Below, one piece after another: positions 1-7,390 of a DNA stretch of 19,636 bases (positions are counted from its first letter, which is position 1; each line of letters opens with the position of its first letter). The notes beneath the pieces were generated by a model. The model worked only from the letters and a program-made list of their open reading frames with translations. It had not been told where the DNA came from and made no database searches. This DNA comes from an uncultured Eubacterium sp. (GTDB taxonomy: Bacteria > Bacillota > Clostridia > Lachnospirales > Lachnospiraceae), in the NCBI GenBank assembly GCA_910585745.1, contig CAJUFM010000061.1, positions 1-19,636 on the forward strand, in the 5' to 3' direction. The translations under genes and the position numbers were made by a program.

Positions 1-64
1 AACCTTCCCTCCCGATAATCATCAATTATCGTTACCAACCCACCAACCCCACCCTCATTCCCCC

Positions 65-93
65 TTGCCCCTCTTCCCCCCATATGTTAAAAT
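65..93 (+). promoter_or_regulatory. Candidate sigma-A promoter of pth
   Basis: TTGCCC at 65-70 (4/6 to consensus) is followed after 17 nt by TAAAAT at 88-93 (5/6), about 55 nt before the pth start. It sits at the edge of an unusual C/T-rich stretch (about 1-80) in which I see no gene. The match is moderate and rests on sequence alone. Confidence 0.4.
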
Positions 94-147
94 ATCTTAA
101 ACAGTATCCTAAGCAGAAAAACCCAACGAAAGGAAACCGTATTAATT

Positions 148-720
148 ATGAAACTCATTGCAGGACTTGGAAATCCAGGAAGAGACTATGCGGGGACGAG
201 ACATAACATCGGATTTGGTGTGATAACCCGTATTTCAGAACAATATAATATACCATTGAGCAGCAAGGAGCATAAAGCGGTGTGTGGCAAAGGCTTTATT
301 GGGGGGGAGAAGGTGATCATTGCCCAGCCCCAGACATATATGAATCTGAGCGGAGAGAGTGTCAGGAGCATCGCCGACTATTATAAGATTGAGCCGGAGG
401 ACATCATCATTGCCTTTGATGACATTGATCTTGAGGTGGGGCAGCTTCGGGTGCGGAGGAAGGGAAGCGCCGGGGGGCACAATGGGATCAAGAGTATCAT
501 CCAGCACCTGGGGACAAATGAGTTTCCGCGGGTGAAGGTAGGAGTGGGAGCGAAGCCGGAGGGAGGCGATCTGGTGCGCCATGTGCTGGGCAGATTTTCC
601 AGGGAGGATGAAAAGGCCATGGGCGAGGTGCTGGATCTCGCTGTCGAAGCGGTGGAGCTGATCGTGACCGAGGGTGTGGATGCCGCGATGAATCGGTACA
701 ATGCTAAGCGGAAATCTTGA
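148..720 (+). CDS. pth: Peptidyl-tRNA hydrolase
   Basis: This cytoplasmic enzyme cleaves the ester bond of peptidyl-tRNAs released from stalled ribosomes and so recycles tRNA. The 190-residue product has the usual length for bacterial Pth. Visible hallmarks are the N-terminal GLGNPG motif with Asn9, the catalytic His19 in TRHNIG, the YMNLSG motif with Asn66, the FDDIDL segment with Asp92, and GSAGGHNGIKS with Asn112. These correspond to the E. coli residues Asn10, His20, Asn68, Asp93 and Asn114. The ATG at 148 is preceded by AAAGGAAA at 129-136. The gene is complete. In Firmicutes pth commonly sits directly upstream of mfd, as here, but a promoter and a terminator-like hairpin lie between the two genes, so co-transcription may be only partial. 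Confidence 0.97.
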   Translation: MKLIAGLGNPGRDYAGTRHNIGFGVITRISEQYNIPLSSKEHKAVCGKGFIGGEKVIIAQPQTYMNLSGESVRSIADYYKIEPEDIIIAFDDIDLEVGQLRVRRKGSAGGHNGIKSIIQHLGTNEFPRVKVGVGAKPEGGDLVRHVLGRFSREDEKAMGEVLDLAVEAVELIVTEGVDAAMNRYNAKRKS

Positions 721-745
721 TTTTTCCGGGGAAATAATATATAAT
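717..745 (+). promoter_or_regulatory. Strong sigma-A promoter in front of mfd, overlapping the pth stop
   Basis: TTGATT at 717-722 (4/6) and a perfect TATAAT at 740-745 are separated by 17 nt. The -35 box lies across the pth stop codon (718-720). Predicted transcription starts near 752, giving mfd a leader of about 175 nt. This leader contains a terminator-like hairpin (815-843). Confidence 0.6.
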
Positions 746-751
746 AGAGAA

Positions 752-843
752 AACAGATCACGAGCATTACGCTTTGCGAGACCGCTCGAATACCTTGGCG
801 CAAATGATAAAGGACGCACAATGAAAAATTGTGCGCTTCTTTT
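752..843 (+). ncRNA. Putative structured leader or short RNA between pth and mfd
   Basis: A transcript from the promoter at 717-745 would start near 752 and meet a terminator-like hairpin ending at 843, giving an RNA of about 90 nt. Inside it, CGAGC (761-765) can pair with GCTCG (784-788), or TTTGCG (773-778) with CGCAAA (799-804). The two pairings interleave, so they could be alternatives or a pseudoknot. I do not recognise any known riboswitch or T-box core. It may be an attenuator controlling mfd or a free small RNA; this is inferred from sequence only. Confidence 0.3.
815..843 (+). terminator. Intrinsic terminator or attenuator between pth and mfd
   Basis: CGCACAAT (815-822) pairs perfectly with ATTGTGCG (828-835) around a GAAAA loop, followed by CTTCTTTT. 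It lies 94 nt after the pth stop and 83 nt before the mfd start. It is downstream of the promoter at 717-745, so it could stop pth read-through, mfd leader transcripts, or both. Confidence 0.6.
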
Positions 844-925
844 GTGCACAGAAATGATTTTGGATGGAAATGATAGGTAATAGAATTAGAAAGGCGAAAG
901 CAGAGTCAGAAAGGCAGAAAGTAAC

Positions 926-3900
926 ATGAATACACTACTCGCACCCCTCCGGGAACTGGAGGAATTTGACCAACTGAATACTTCCATGAAAAAGAGTGAG
1001 TTTCCGGTTCAGCTGGTAGGCTGTATGGATACCCAGAAGAGCCATATGATCGCCGGGGCGGGAGCGGACTGCCGGTTTCGCCTGATCATCACCCACAATG
1101 AGGTCCGGGCGAAAGAACTGGTGGAGGATCTGAAACTGTATGAGGGCAGGAGCGGCATTTCCGAAGGCGGCGAGATTCCAGAGACCATGTATTATCCGGC
1201 GAAAGACTTTATTTTTTACAGCGCGGATGTGCATGGACAGGCGATCGTAAAGGAGCGGCTGAAAGTGATCAAGAGGCTGATGGAAAAGAAGCCTACTACC
1301 ATTGTGACCACCATCGATGGGGGGATGGACTATTGTCTGCCATTTTCCATGTACAAAGACCACAGCATGGAGGTTAAGATTGGGGATGTGCTGGAGCTGG
1401 AATCTTTCCGCAGCGGTCTGGTGTATATTGGCTACGAAAATGTATCCCAGGTGAGCAAAGAGGGAGAATTTTCTGTGCGGGGAGGGATCATTGATGTATT
1501 TCCGCTGACGGAGGACTGCCCCTGCCGGATCGAGCTCTGGGGAGATGAGGTGGACAATATCCGGCGGATCGATGTGGAGAGCCAGCGGTCCGTGGAAAAT
1601 ATAGAAGAGGTCAGCATCTATCCGGCGACGGAGATATTTCTGGAAGAGGACCAGGTGCTGGCGGGGATGCGCAGGATTGAAAGGGAGCTGAAAGACTGCG
1701 TCGCTAGATTTAAGGAAGAGGGAAAAGTAGAAGAGGCCGCCAGGCTGCGGGAAAATGTGGAGAGCTTCCGGGAAAATTATCAGATCTATCATGGGCTGGT
1801 AAATCTGGAAAGCTATGTGAGTTATTTTGCCGGGGAGGTACAGTCCTTTTTTGACTATTTTGCCGGGGAAGATGTGCTGGTGTTTGTAGATGAGCCCAGC
1901 CGGTGTGTAGAAAAGGGCGAGGCGGTGGAGTTTGAATTTCGTGAGAGTATGGTGAGCCGGCTGGAAAAGGGATATATTCTGCCGACCCAGATGGAAGTTT
2001 TATTTTCACTGCCCATTGTGCTGAAAAAGCTGGGAGATCTGCCGGTGCTGCTCCTGACTACCCTGGATATGGCGGTAAAAGAATTTGCGGTAAAGCGCAA
2101 GTTCAATTTTCAGGTGCAGTCAGCGCCTTCCTACAACAACAATTTTTCTCTGCTGGCGAAGGATATCCAGAGACTGAAAAAAAATGGATACCGGGTGCTG
2201 GTGCTGTCTGGCTCCAGGACGAGGGGCGAGAGGCTGTGCCAGGATCTGCAGGATTTCGATGTGGTGGCATTTTATGGCAGGGATATGGAGCATGAGCTGC
2301 TTCCGGGCGAGGTCATGATCGCCAAAGGGAATCTGCGGAAAGGATTTGAGTATCCTAACCTTCGATTTGTTGTGCTCACTGAGGGTGATATTTTTGGCGG
2401 GGCAAAAAAGCCGCGCAAAAGGAAGCCGAAAAAGTATGAGGGAGCGGCAATCCACAGCTTTAATGACTTAAAGATCGGGGATTATGTGGTTCACGAAAAT
2501 CACGGACTTGGCATTTACGAGGGGATCGAAAAGATCGAGGTGGACCATATCACGAAAGATTATCTGAAAGTGTCCTATGCTGGCGGGAGCAATTTGTACA
2601 TTCCCGCCACTTCCCTGGAGCTTTTGCAAAAATATGCCGGTGGTGATGCGGAAAAGGTGCCGAAACTCAACCGGCTGAATTCGCCGGAGTGGAAAAAGAC
2701 CAAGTCACGGGTAAAGGGTGCGGTGAAAGAGATTGCTGAAGAGCTGGTGGAGCTGTATGCTAAGCGGCAGGCGAGACAGGGGCACGCATTCGAGAAAGAT
2801 ACAGTGTGGCAGAAAGAATTTGAAGAGCTGTTTCCTTATGAAGAGACGGAGGACCAGCTGCGTGCCATTGAGGCAGCAAAGCAGGATATGGAGAGTCCGA
2901 GGATCATGGACCGTCTGATCTGCGGAGATGTAGGATACGGTAAGACGGAGATCGCCATCCGTGCTGCCTTTAAAGCGGTGATGGACGGAAAACAGGTGGC
3001 GCTTCTGGTGCCCACAACCATACTTGCGGGACAGCATTACAATACCTTTGTCCAGCGGATGCGGGATTTCAGCGTTGAGGTGGGGATGCTTTCCAGGCTC
3101 AGGACTCCCAAAGAGAATCGGGAGACCATAGAAAAGCTGAAAAAGGGCAGGGTGGACATCGTTATCGGAACCCATAAACTTCTCGGGAAAAATGTGGGCT
3201 ACAAGGATCTGGGGCTGTTGATCGTGGACGAGGAACAACGGTTTGGTGTGACCCACAAGGAAAAATTGAAACAGCTGAAAAATGATATTGATGTGCTGAC
3301 GCTCACAGCTACGCCGATTCCCCGGACACTCCACATGAGCCTGGTAGGGATCCGGGATATGAGTGTGCTGGAGGAGGCGCCGGTGGACCGCATGCCAATT
3401 CAGACTTTTGTCATGGAGAAAAATGGAGAGATCGTCAGAGAAGCTATTCTGAGGGAGATTGGACGGGGCGGCCAGGTATACTATGTGTATAACCGGGTTG
3501 CTAATATGGACATCATCGCTGGCGAGGTGGCGAAGCTGGTGCCGGAGGCGGTGGTCAGCTATGCCCACGGGCAGATGAATGAGCGGGAACTGGAAAATAC
3601 AATGTTTTCTTTCGTCAATGGTGACATTGACGTCCTGGTTTCTACTACGATTGTAGAAACCGGACTGGATATCCCAAATGTCAATACGATCATTATAGAC
3701 GAAGCCGACAAACTAGGGCTTTCCCAGCTGTATCAGCTGAGAGGGCGGGTGGGACGCTCGAACCGGACTGCTTACGCTTTTTTGATGTATAAACGGGATA
3801 AAATGCTCAAAGAAGTAGCGGAAAAGCGTCTGGCCGCAATAAAAGAGTTTACAGAACTGGGATCAGGGTTTAAGATATCTATGAGGGACCTGGAGATCCG

Positions 3901-4510
3901 GGGAGCTGGAAACCTTCTGGGCGCCAAACAGCATGGACATATGGAGGCAGTGGGGTACGACCTGTACTGCAAGATGCTGAATGAGGCGGTGAAACGGCTG
4001 AAGGGCGAGAAGGTGGAGAGCGACGAGTTCGAGACTAATATCGATGTAAAAGTAGATGGTTATATTCCACCGGATTATATACCAAATGAGTTTCAGAAAC
4101 TGGATGTGTATAAACGCATCGCGGACATTGAGACAGTGGCGGAGAAGGACGACATTCTGGATGAACTGATTGACCGTTTTGGGGAGCCGCCCCAGAGCGT
4201 ATGCAACCTCCTGGATATTGCCCTGCTTAAAGTAAAGGCGCATGAAAATTTCATTACTGCTGTGGCAGAGAAACCGGGCGGGGTACGGATCACAATGTAT
4301 CCTCAGGCAGAAGTGGCACCGGAGAAAATCCCGCCTCTTGTGGGGGAATTTGGAAAACGGCTTCGTTTTGTTCCGGATACAACGCCATATTTTGTATACA
4401 TTCCCCAGGGAGACGGAGAGCTTTTGGTTCAGCTGGACTATGTGGTGGATAGAATTGGAGAGATCAAGCGACAGGATAAAAAAATGGAGGAGACGCACAA
4501 TGAAGAATAA
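926..4510 (+). CDS. mfd: Transcription-repair coupling factor
   Basis: Mfd is a DNA translocase that displaces RNA polymerase stalled at lesions and recruits UvrA for nucleotide excision repair. The 1194-residue product has the typical full length. Domains in order are an N-terminal UvrB-homology region (about 1-480), a CarD-like RNA-polymerase interaction domain (about 512-570, starting KIGDYVVHENHGLGIYEG), and a helicase core. The core has Walker A GDVGYGKT near residue 667, a DEEQ box near 767, TATPIPRTLHMS, and motif VI QLRGRVGRS near 936. A C-terminal TRCF domain (about 1038-1140) follows. The ATG at 926 has a weak AAAGG at 910-914, 11 nt upstream. Its last codons overlap the start of the next gene by 11 nt, which implies translational coupling. 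Confidence 0.98.
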   Translation: MNTLLAPLRELEEFDQLNTSMKKSEFPVQLVGCMDTQKSHMIAGAGADCRFRLIITHNEVRAKELVEDLKLYEGRSGISEGGEIPETMYYPAKDFIFYSADVHGQAIVKERLKVIKRLMEKKPTTIVTTIDGGMDYCLPFSMYKDHSMEVKIGDVLELESFRSGLVYIGYENVSQVSKEGEFSVRGGIIDVFPLTEDCPCRIELWGDEVDNIRRIDVESQRSVENIEEVSIYPATEIFLEEDQVLAGMRRIERELKDCVARFKEEGKVEEAARLRENVESFRENYQIYHGLVNLESYVSYFAGEVQSFFDYFAGEDVLVFVDEPSRCVEKGEAVEFEFRESMVSRLEKGYILPTQMEVLFSLPIVLKKLGDLPVLLLTTLDMAVKEFAVKRKFNFQVQSAPSYNNNFSLLAKDIQRLKKNGYRVLVLSGSRTRGERLCQDLQDFDVVAFYGRDMEHELLPGEVMIAKGNLRKGFEYPNLRFVVLTEGDIFGGAKKPRKRKPKKYEGAAIHSFNDLKIGDYVVHENHGLGIYEGIEKIEVDHITKDYLKVSYAGGSNLYIPATSLELLQKYAGGDAEKVPKLNRLNSPEWKKTKSRVKGAVKEIAEELVELYAKRQARQGHAFEKDTVWQKEFEELFPYEETEDQLRAIEAAKQDMESPRIMDRLICGDVGYGKTEIAIRAAFKAVMDGKQVALLVPTTILAGQHYNTFVQRMRDFSVEVGMLSRLRTPKENRETIEKLKKGRVDIVIGTHKLLGKNVGYKDLGLLIVDEEQRFGVTHKEKLKQLKNDIDVLTLTATPIPRTLHMSLVGIRDMSVLEEAPVDRMPIQTFVMEKNGEIVREAILREIGRGGQVYYVYNRVANMDIIAGEVAKLVPEAVVSYAHGQMNERELENTMFSFVNGDIDVLVSTTIVETGLDIPNVNTIIIDEADKLGLSQLYQLRGRVGRSNRTAYAFLMYKRDKMLKEVAEKRLAAIKEFTELGSGFKISMRDLEIRGAGNLLGAKQHGHMEAVGYDLYCKMLNEAVKRLKGEKVESDEFETNIDVKVDGYIPPDYIPNEFQKLDVYKRIADIETVAEKDDILDELIDRFGEPPQSVCNLLDIALLKVKAHENFITAVAEKPGGVRITMYPQAEVAPEKIPPLVGEFGKRLRFVPDTTPYFVYIPQGDGELLVQLDYVVDRIGEIKRQDKKMEETHNEE

Positions 4511-5501
4511 ATTAAACAGAGGGTTTCGCACTATCTTTAAGAAAATAATCTGCGGTATCGCAGTGGCAGCAGTAGCATTGGGGACTGCCGCCTGCTCTGA
4601 TGATGGAGAGAACAAGGAAATCGAGGCTCCAAAGGCAGAAAAGGCAGCCGCTGTTACCAATGGAGAGCTGAAAAGCGACTCCACGGTGATCGGTGTAGGT
4701 GAAGCTGCAGTAAGTTATGATGAGTACCGGGTGTACAGCTGGTTCCTGAAAAACCAGTACGAGGGCGTTCTTTCGGCAGAGGTGTGGGATTATAAACTGG
4801 GAGATGTCACTGTTGGACAAGTTGCCATTGAGGATATCCTGCGTCTGATCATTCAGATCAAGGTAATGAACAAGGCAGGAGCAGAGCAGGGGGTCAGTCT
4901 GGGAATTGATGAAAAAGAGGACATTGACCACAAGGCAGATCAGTACCTGGCGACGATCCCGCCGGAAGTACAGCAGGCCAATGGCATCACAAGGGATATT
5001 ATGTACCGGATTTTTGAGGAAAATGAAGTGGCGAGAAAGGTATATGATGTGACAACTTCGGCGGCGATTGACAGAAAAGAAGTGCAGGCGGCAAAGGTTC
5101 TGCTGCTTCATCTTGAGGCAGACGATACAAACCGTGAGCAGGTCAGAAATCAGGCAAATGCCCTGTCGGCAGAACTGGGGCAATACACTGGGAATTTTAC
5201 TTCTTTTGTTAAGGACAAAACAGGAAAAGCTCCGAAAGAGGTGATTCTTGGCAGCCTGGACAGCCGGACCGGCCTCGCCAGTACTGCGCTTTCCATGCAG
5301 CGTTATACCACCAGCGGTGTGGTGGAGGAAAAAGACGGTTTTTATATTATGTACTGTCTGAAAACAAGCACAGAGAGACTGAACAATGCATACTGGGAGC
5401 AGTACATTTCAGAAGAACAGAACCGGATCTTTCAGACTGCTTATGAAAACTGGGCGGAAAAATATGAAGTGAAGGTAAGTAAGTCACTTCTGGCAAAATA
5501 A
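4500..5501 (+). CDS. SurA/PrsA-like foldase lipoprotein with a degenerate parvulin domain
   Basis: This is a probable extracytoplasmic chaperone of the peptidyl-prolyl isomerase family that helps secreted proteins fold outside the membrane. The ATG at 4500 lies inside the mfd stop region, with GGAGG at 4486-4490 nine nt upstream. An open frame runs further upstream inside mfd but is not credible. The 333-residue product has a basic N-terminus, a hydrophobic segment (about 16-31) and Cys32 in a lipobox-like LGTAAC, although Thr at -3 is atypical. A SurA-N-like helical region (about 70-190) is followed by a parvulin-like region whose usual H-I-L opening and G-D-L-G motif are not recognisable. 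It may therefore be a holdase rather than an active isomerase. It forms an operon with mfd and malQ. Confidence 0.8.
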   Translation: MKNKLNRGFRTIFKKIICGIAVAAVALGTAACSDDGENKEIEAPKAEKAAAVTNGELKSDSTVIGVGEAAVSYDEYRVYSWFLKNQYEGVLSAEVWDYKLGDVTVGQVAIEDILRLIIQIKVMNKAGAEQGVSLGIDEKEDIDHKADQYLATIPPEVQQANGITRDIMYRIFEENEVARKVYDVTTSAAIDRKEVQAAKVLLLHLEADDTNREQVRNQANALSAELGQYTGNFTSFVKDKTGKAPKEVILGSLDSRTGLASTALSMQRYTTSGVVEEKDGFYIMYCLKTSTERLNNAYWEQYISEEQNRIFQTAYENWAEKYEVKVSKSLLAK

Positions 5502-5521
5502 AGAGAAAAGAGGAGTAAATG

Positions 5522-7021
5522 ATGAGAGCGAGCGGAATACTGCTTCCGGTATCCAGTCTTCCATCGGAATATGGAATCGGAGCATTTGACAGAAGCGCGT
5601 TTGATTTTGTGGATACGCTGGTGAGTGCCGGTCAGAGATACTGGCAGATCCTTCCCATGGGCCCTACCGGTTTTGGGGATTCCCCCTACCAGTCTTTTTC
5701 CACTTTTGCGGGAAACCCTTATTATATCGCGCTGGATGAACTGGTGCGCAAGGGGTATCTTGCCAAAAGGGACCTGGAGCAGTCCGGACTTTGGGACGAC
5801 GGGAAATATGTGAATTATGAAGCTCTTTACAACAAGCGTTTTCCCCTGCTGCGGAGGGCCTATAAAAATAGCGGGATCCGGGAAGATAAAAAGTTTCTGG
5901 AATTTGTAGAGGCCAATGATGACTGGCTGCCGGATTATGCACTTTTTATGGCAGTAAAGGACAGCAAGGGAGGGCAGAGCTTTCTGGAATGGGAGGAAGA
6001 ACTCAAGCGGCGCAAGCCTGAGACACTGGTCCGTTATCGGGATATATATGAAGATGATGTGTATTTTTATATGTTTCTGCAGTATGAATTTGACGAGCAG
6101 TGGAGGCAGCTAAAGACCTATGCTAATGAGAAAGGAGTGCAGATCATTGGGGATATACCGATCTATGTGGCCCTGGACAGCGCCGACGCCTGGTCACATC
6201 CGGAGCTGTTTCAGTTTACGGAGGATCTGGTGCCCAGGGCGGTAGCAGGATGTCCGCCGGACGCTTTTTCAGAGACGGGGCAGCTCTGGGGCAATCCATT
6301 GTATGACTGGGAGTACCACGAGCAGACAGGTTTTGATTGGTGGCTGAAGCGTATCACCCATTGTTTTAAATGGCATGATATGGTGCGAATCGATCATTTC
6401 CGCGGCTTTGATGAGTATTATGCCATCCCCTATGGAGAGCCCACCGCAGTCAACGGCGCATGGGAGCAGGGACCAGGGATACGTCTTTTTGAAGTGATGG
6501 AAGAGAAATTGGGGGAGAGGGAGATCATCGCAGAGGATCTTGGCTTTTTGACAGACAGCGTACGGAAACTTTTGAAAGATACCGGTTATCCAGGGATGAA
6601 GGTGCTGCAGTTTGCATTTGATTCCAGAGAAGAAAGCGATTATATGCCCCATAATTATACATTGAACTGTGTGGTATACACGGGGACTCATGATAATCAG
6701 ACAACATATGGCTGGTGGGAGGAGATGTCGAAAGAGGACCGGGATGTAGCGCTTCGGTATATGAACCTGCCCTCCCGTTTTCTGACGAAGAAAAAGCTCA
6801 CCTGGCAGCTGATCACTATGGCACAGCGCAGCGTGGCGGATCTGTGCATTATTCCGGCTCAGGATTATCTGTGCCTTCCGGCGGCAGCCCGCATCAATAC
6901 ACCCTCCACCCTGGGGCATAACTGGCAGTGGCGTATGGAAAAAGGCGCATTTACGGATGGTCTATGTGAGAAGATCCGGAATATGACCAGGCTTTATGGC
7001 AGATTGGGTGCTGGGCTTTAA
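5522..7021 (+). CDS. malQ: 4-alpha-glucanotransferase (amylomaltase, GH77)
   Basis: MalQ transfers alpha-1,4-glucan segments between maltodextrins and releases glucose, acting in the cytoplasm in glycogen and maltodextrin metabolism. The product is 499 residues, the normal size. GH77 hallmarks are RASGILLPVSSLPS at the N-terminus, ILPMGPTGFGDSPYQ, the nucleophile Asp in MVRIDHFRGF (residue 291), the acid/base Glu in IAEDLG (338), and the transition-state Asp in GTHDNQT (391). Two ATGs occur in tandem at 5519 and 5522. I chose 5522 because AGGAG ends at 5515, only 3 nt from the first ATG. The gene starts 20 nt after the foldase gene, so they are probably co-transcribed. Its last codons read into a scrap of EAL-like sequence, so the C-terminal Gly-Ala-Gly-Leu may be non-native. 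Confidence 0.96.
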   Translation: MRASGILLPVSSLPSEYGIGAFDRSAFDFVDTLVSAGQRYWQILPMGPTGFGDSPYQSFSTFAGNPYYIALDELVRKGYLAKRDLEQSGLWDDGKYVNYEALYNKRFPLLRRAYKNSGIREDKKFLEFVEANDDWLPDYALFMAVKDSKGGQSFLEWEEELKRRKPETLVRYRDIYEDDVYFYMFLQYEFDEQWRQLKTYANEKGVQIIGDIPIYVALDSADAWSHPELFQFTEDLVPRAVAGCPPDAFSETGQLWGNPLYDWEYHEQTGFDWWLKRITHCFKWHDMVRIDHFRGFDEYYAIPYGEPTAVNGAWEQGPGIRLFEVMEEKLGEREIIAEDLGFLTDSVRKLLKDTGYPGMKVLQFAFDSREESDYMPHNYTLNCVVYTGTHDNQTTYGWWEEMSKEDRDVALRYMNLPSRFLTKKKLTWQLITMAQRSVADLCIIPAQDYLCLPAAARINTPSTLGHNWQWRMEKGAFTDGLCEKIRNMTRLYGRLGAGL

Positions 7022-7070
7022 AATAGACCTGGATGATTTTGGAACGGCGTATGCTTCTTATCCTGTCTGA
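6999..7070 (+). pseudogene. EAL-domain scrap fused to the malQ 3' end
   Basis: In the -1 frame relative to malQ, positions 6999-7070 read A-D-W-V-L-G-F-K-I-D-L-D-D-F-G-T-A-Y-A-S-Y-P-V-stop. GFK-I-x-L-DDFGT-x-Y-x-S matches the DDFGTGYSS metal-binding segment of EAL c-di-GMP phosphodiesterases. No start, no EAL signature and no further EAL sequence follow in any frame. It looks like the remnant of a deletion or recombination that joined malQ to an EAL gene. The intact GGDEF gene 320 nt downstream makes a former GGDEF/EAL locus plausible. Confidence 0.45.
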
Positions 7071-7301
7071 AAAGTATATTACACAAGTTCAGAAAATATA
7101 TGATTCTATTTGAAGCAGAAGAATATAAAGGGCAAATAACAGGGTTTATTATGCTGCTTTTCATGGGATAAATGCAGTTCATCTCCTGTGGGAGCTCTTT
7201 TATTTACGTGAAGGTGAAGTATTACACTCGTGGTTTGGAGGGCAGTGTTTCTTTCTGGGTAATGATGAATTTGATATCATAAAAAATATAAATATAGCTA
7301 G
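7071..7301. other. Gene-poor spacer before the diguanylate cyclase gene
   Basis: No credible gene is present. A stop-free frame of about 66 codons ends near 7327, but it lacks a start codon and ribosome binding site and resembles nothing I recognise. A weak CTCC-TGTG-GGAG hairpin followed by CTCTTTTA near 7178-7202 could be a poor terminator for malQ. The region is AT-rich and probably decayed sequence from the locus that left the EAL scrap. Confidence 0.4.
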
Positions 7302-7330
7302 TGTACATTTTTTCTTTATTACTGTATAAT
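7302..7330 (+). promoter_or_regulatory. Candidate promoter of the diguanylate cyclase gene
   Basis: TGTACA at 7302-7307 (4/6) and a perfect TATAAT at 7325-7330 are spaced by 17 nt. This predicts a start near 7337 and a leader of about 54 nt before the ATG at 7391. Confidence 0.5.
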
Positions 7331-7390
7331 GGAATATATATCCATTTAGAAAATCCATGACAATTATGTTCATGTGAAAGGAAGTGCAGA

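Noticed and set aside
1710..3568. Several long minus-strand open frames opposite mfd
   Set aside because: They are antisense shadows of a well-conserved gene with no ribosome binding sites or recognisable domains.
4242..4499. Upstream in-frame extension of the foldase gene inside mfd
   Set aside because: The extension is an alternative frame of mfd; the ATG at 4500 has a good GGAGG and begins a lipoprotein signal sequence.
7130..7327. 66-codon stop-free stretch containing a GGQ..GNDEF-like string, considered as a decayed GGDEF domain
   Set aside because: The string does not match GGDEF, there is no start codon or flanking motif of the family, and it could easily be chance.
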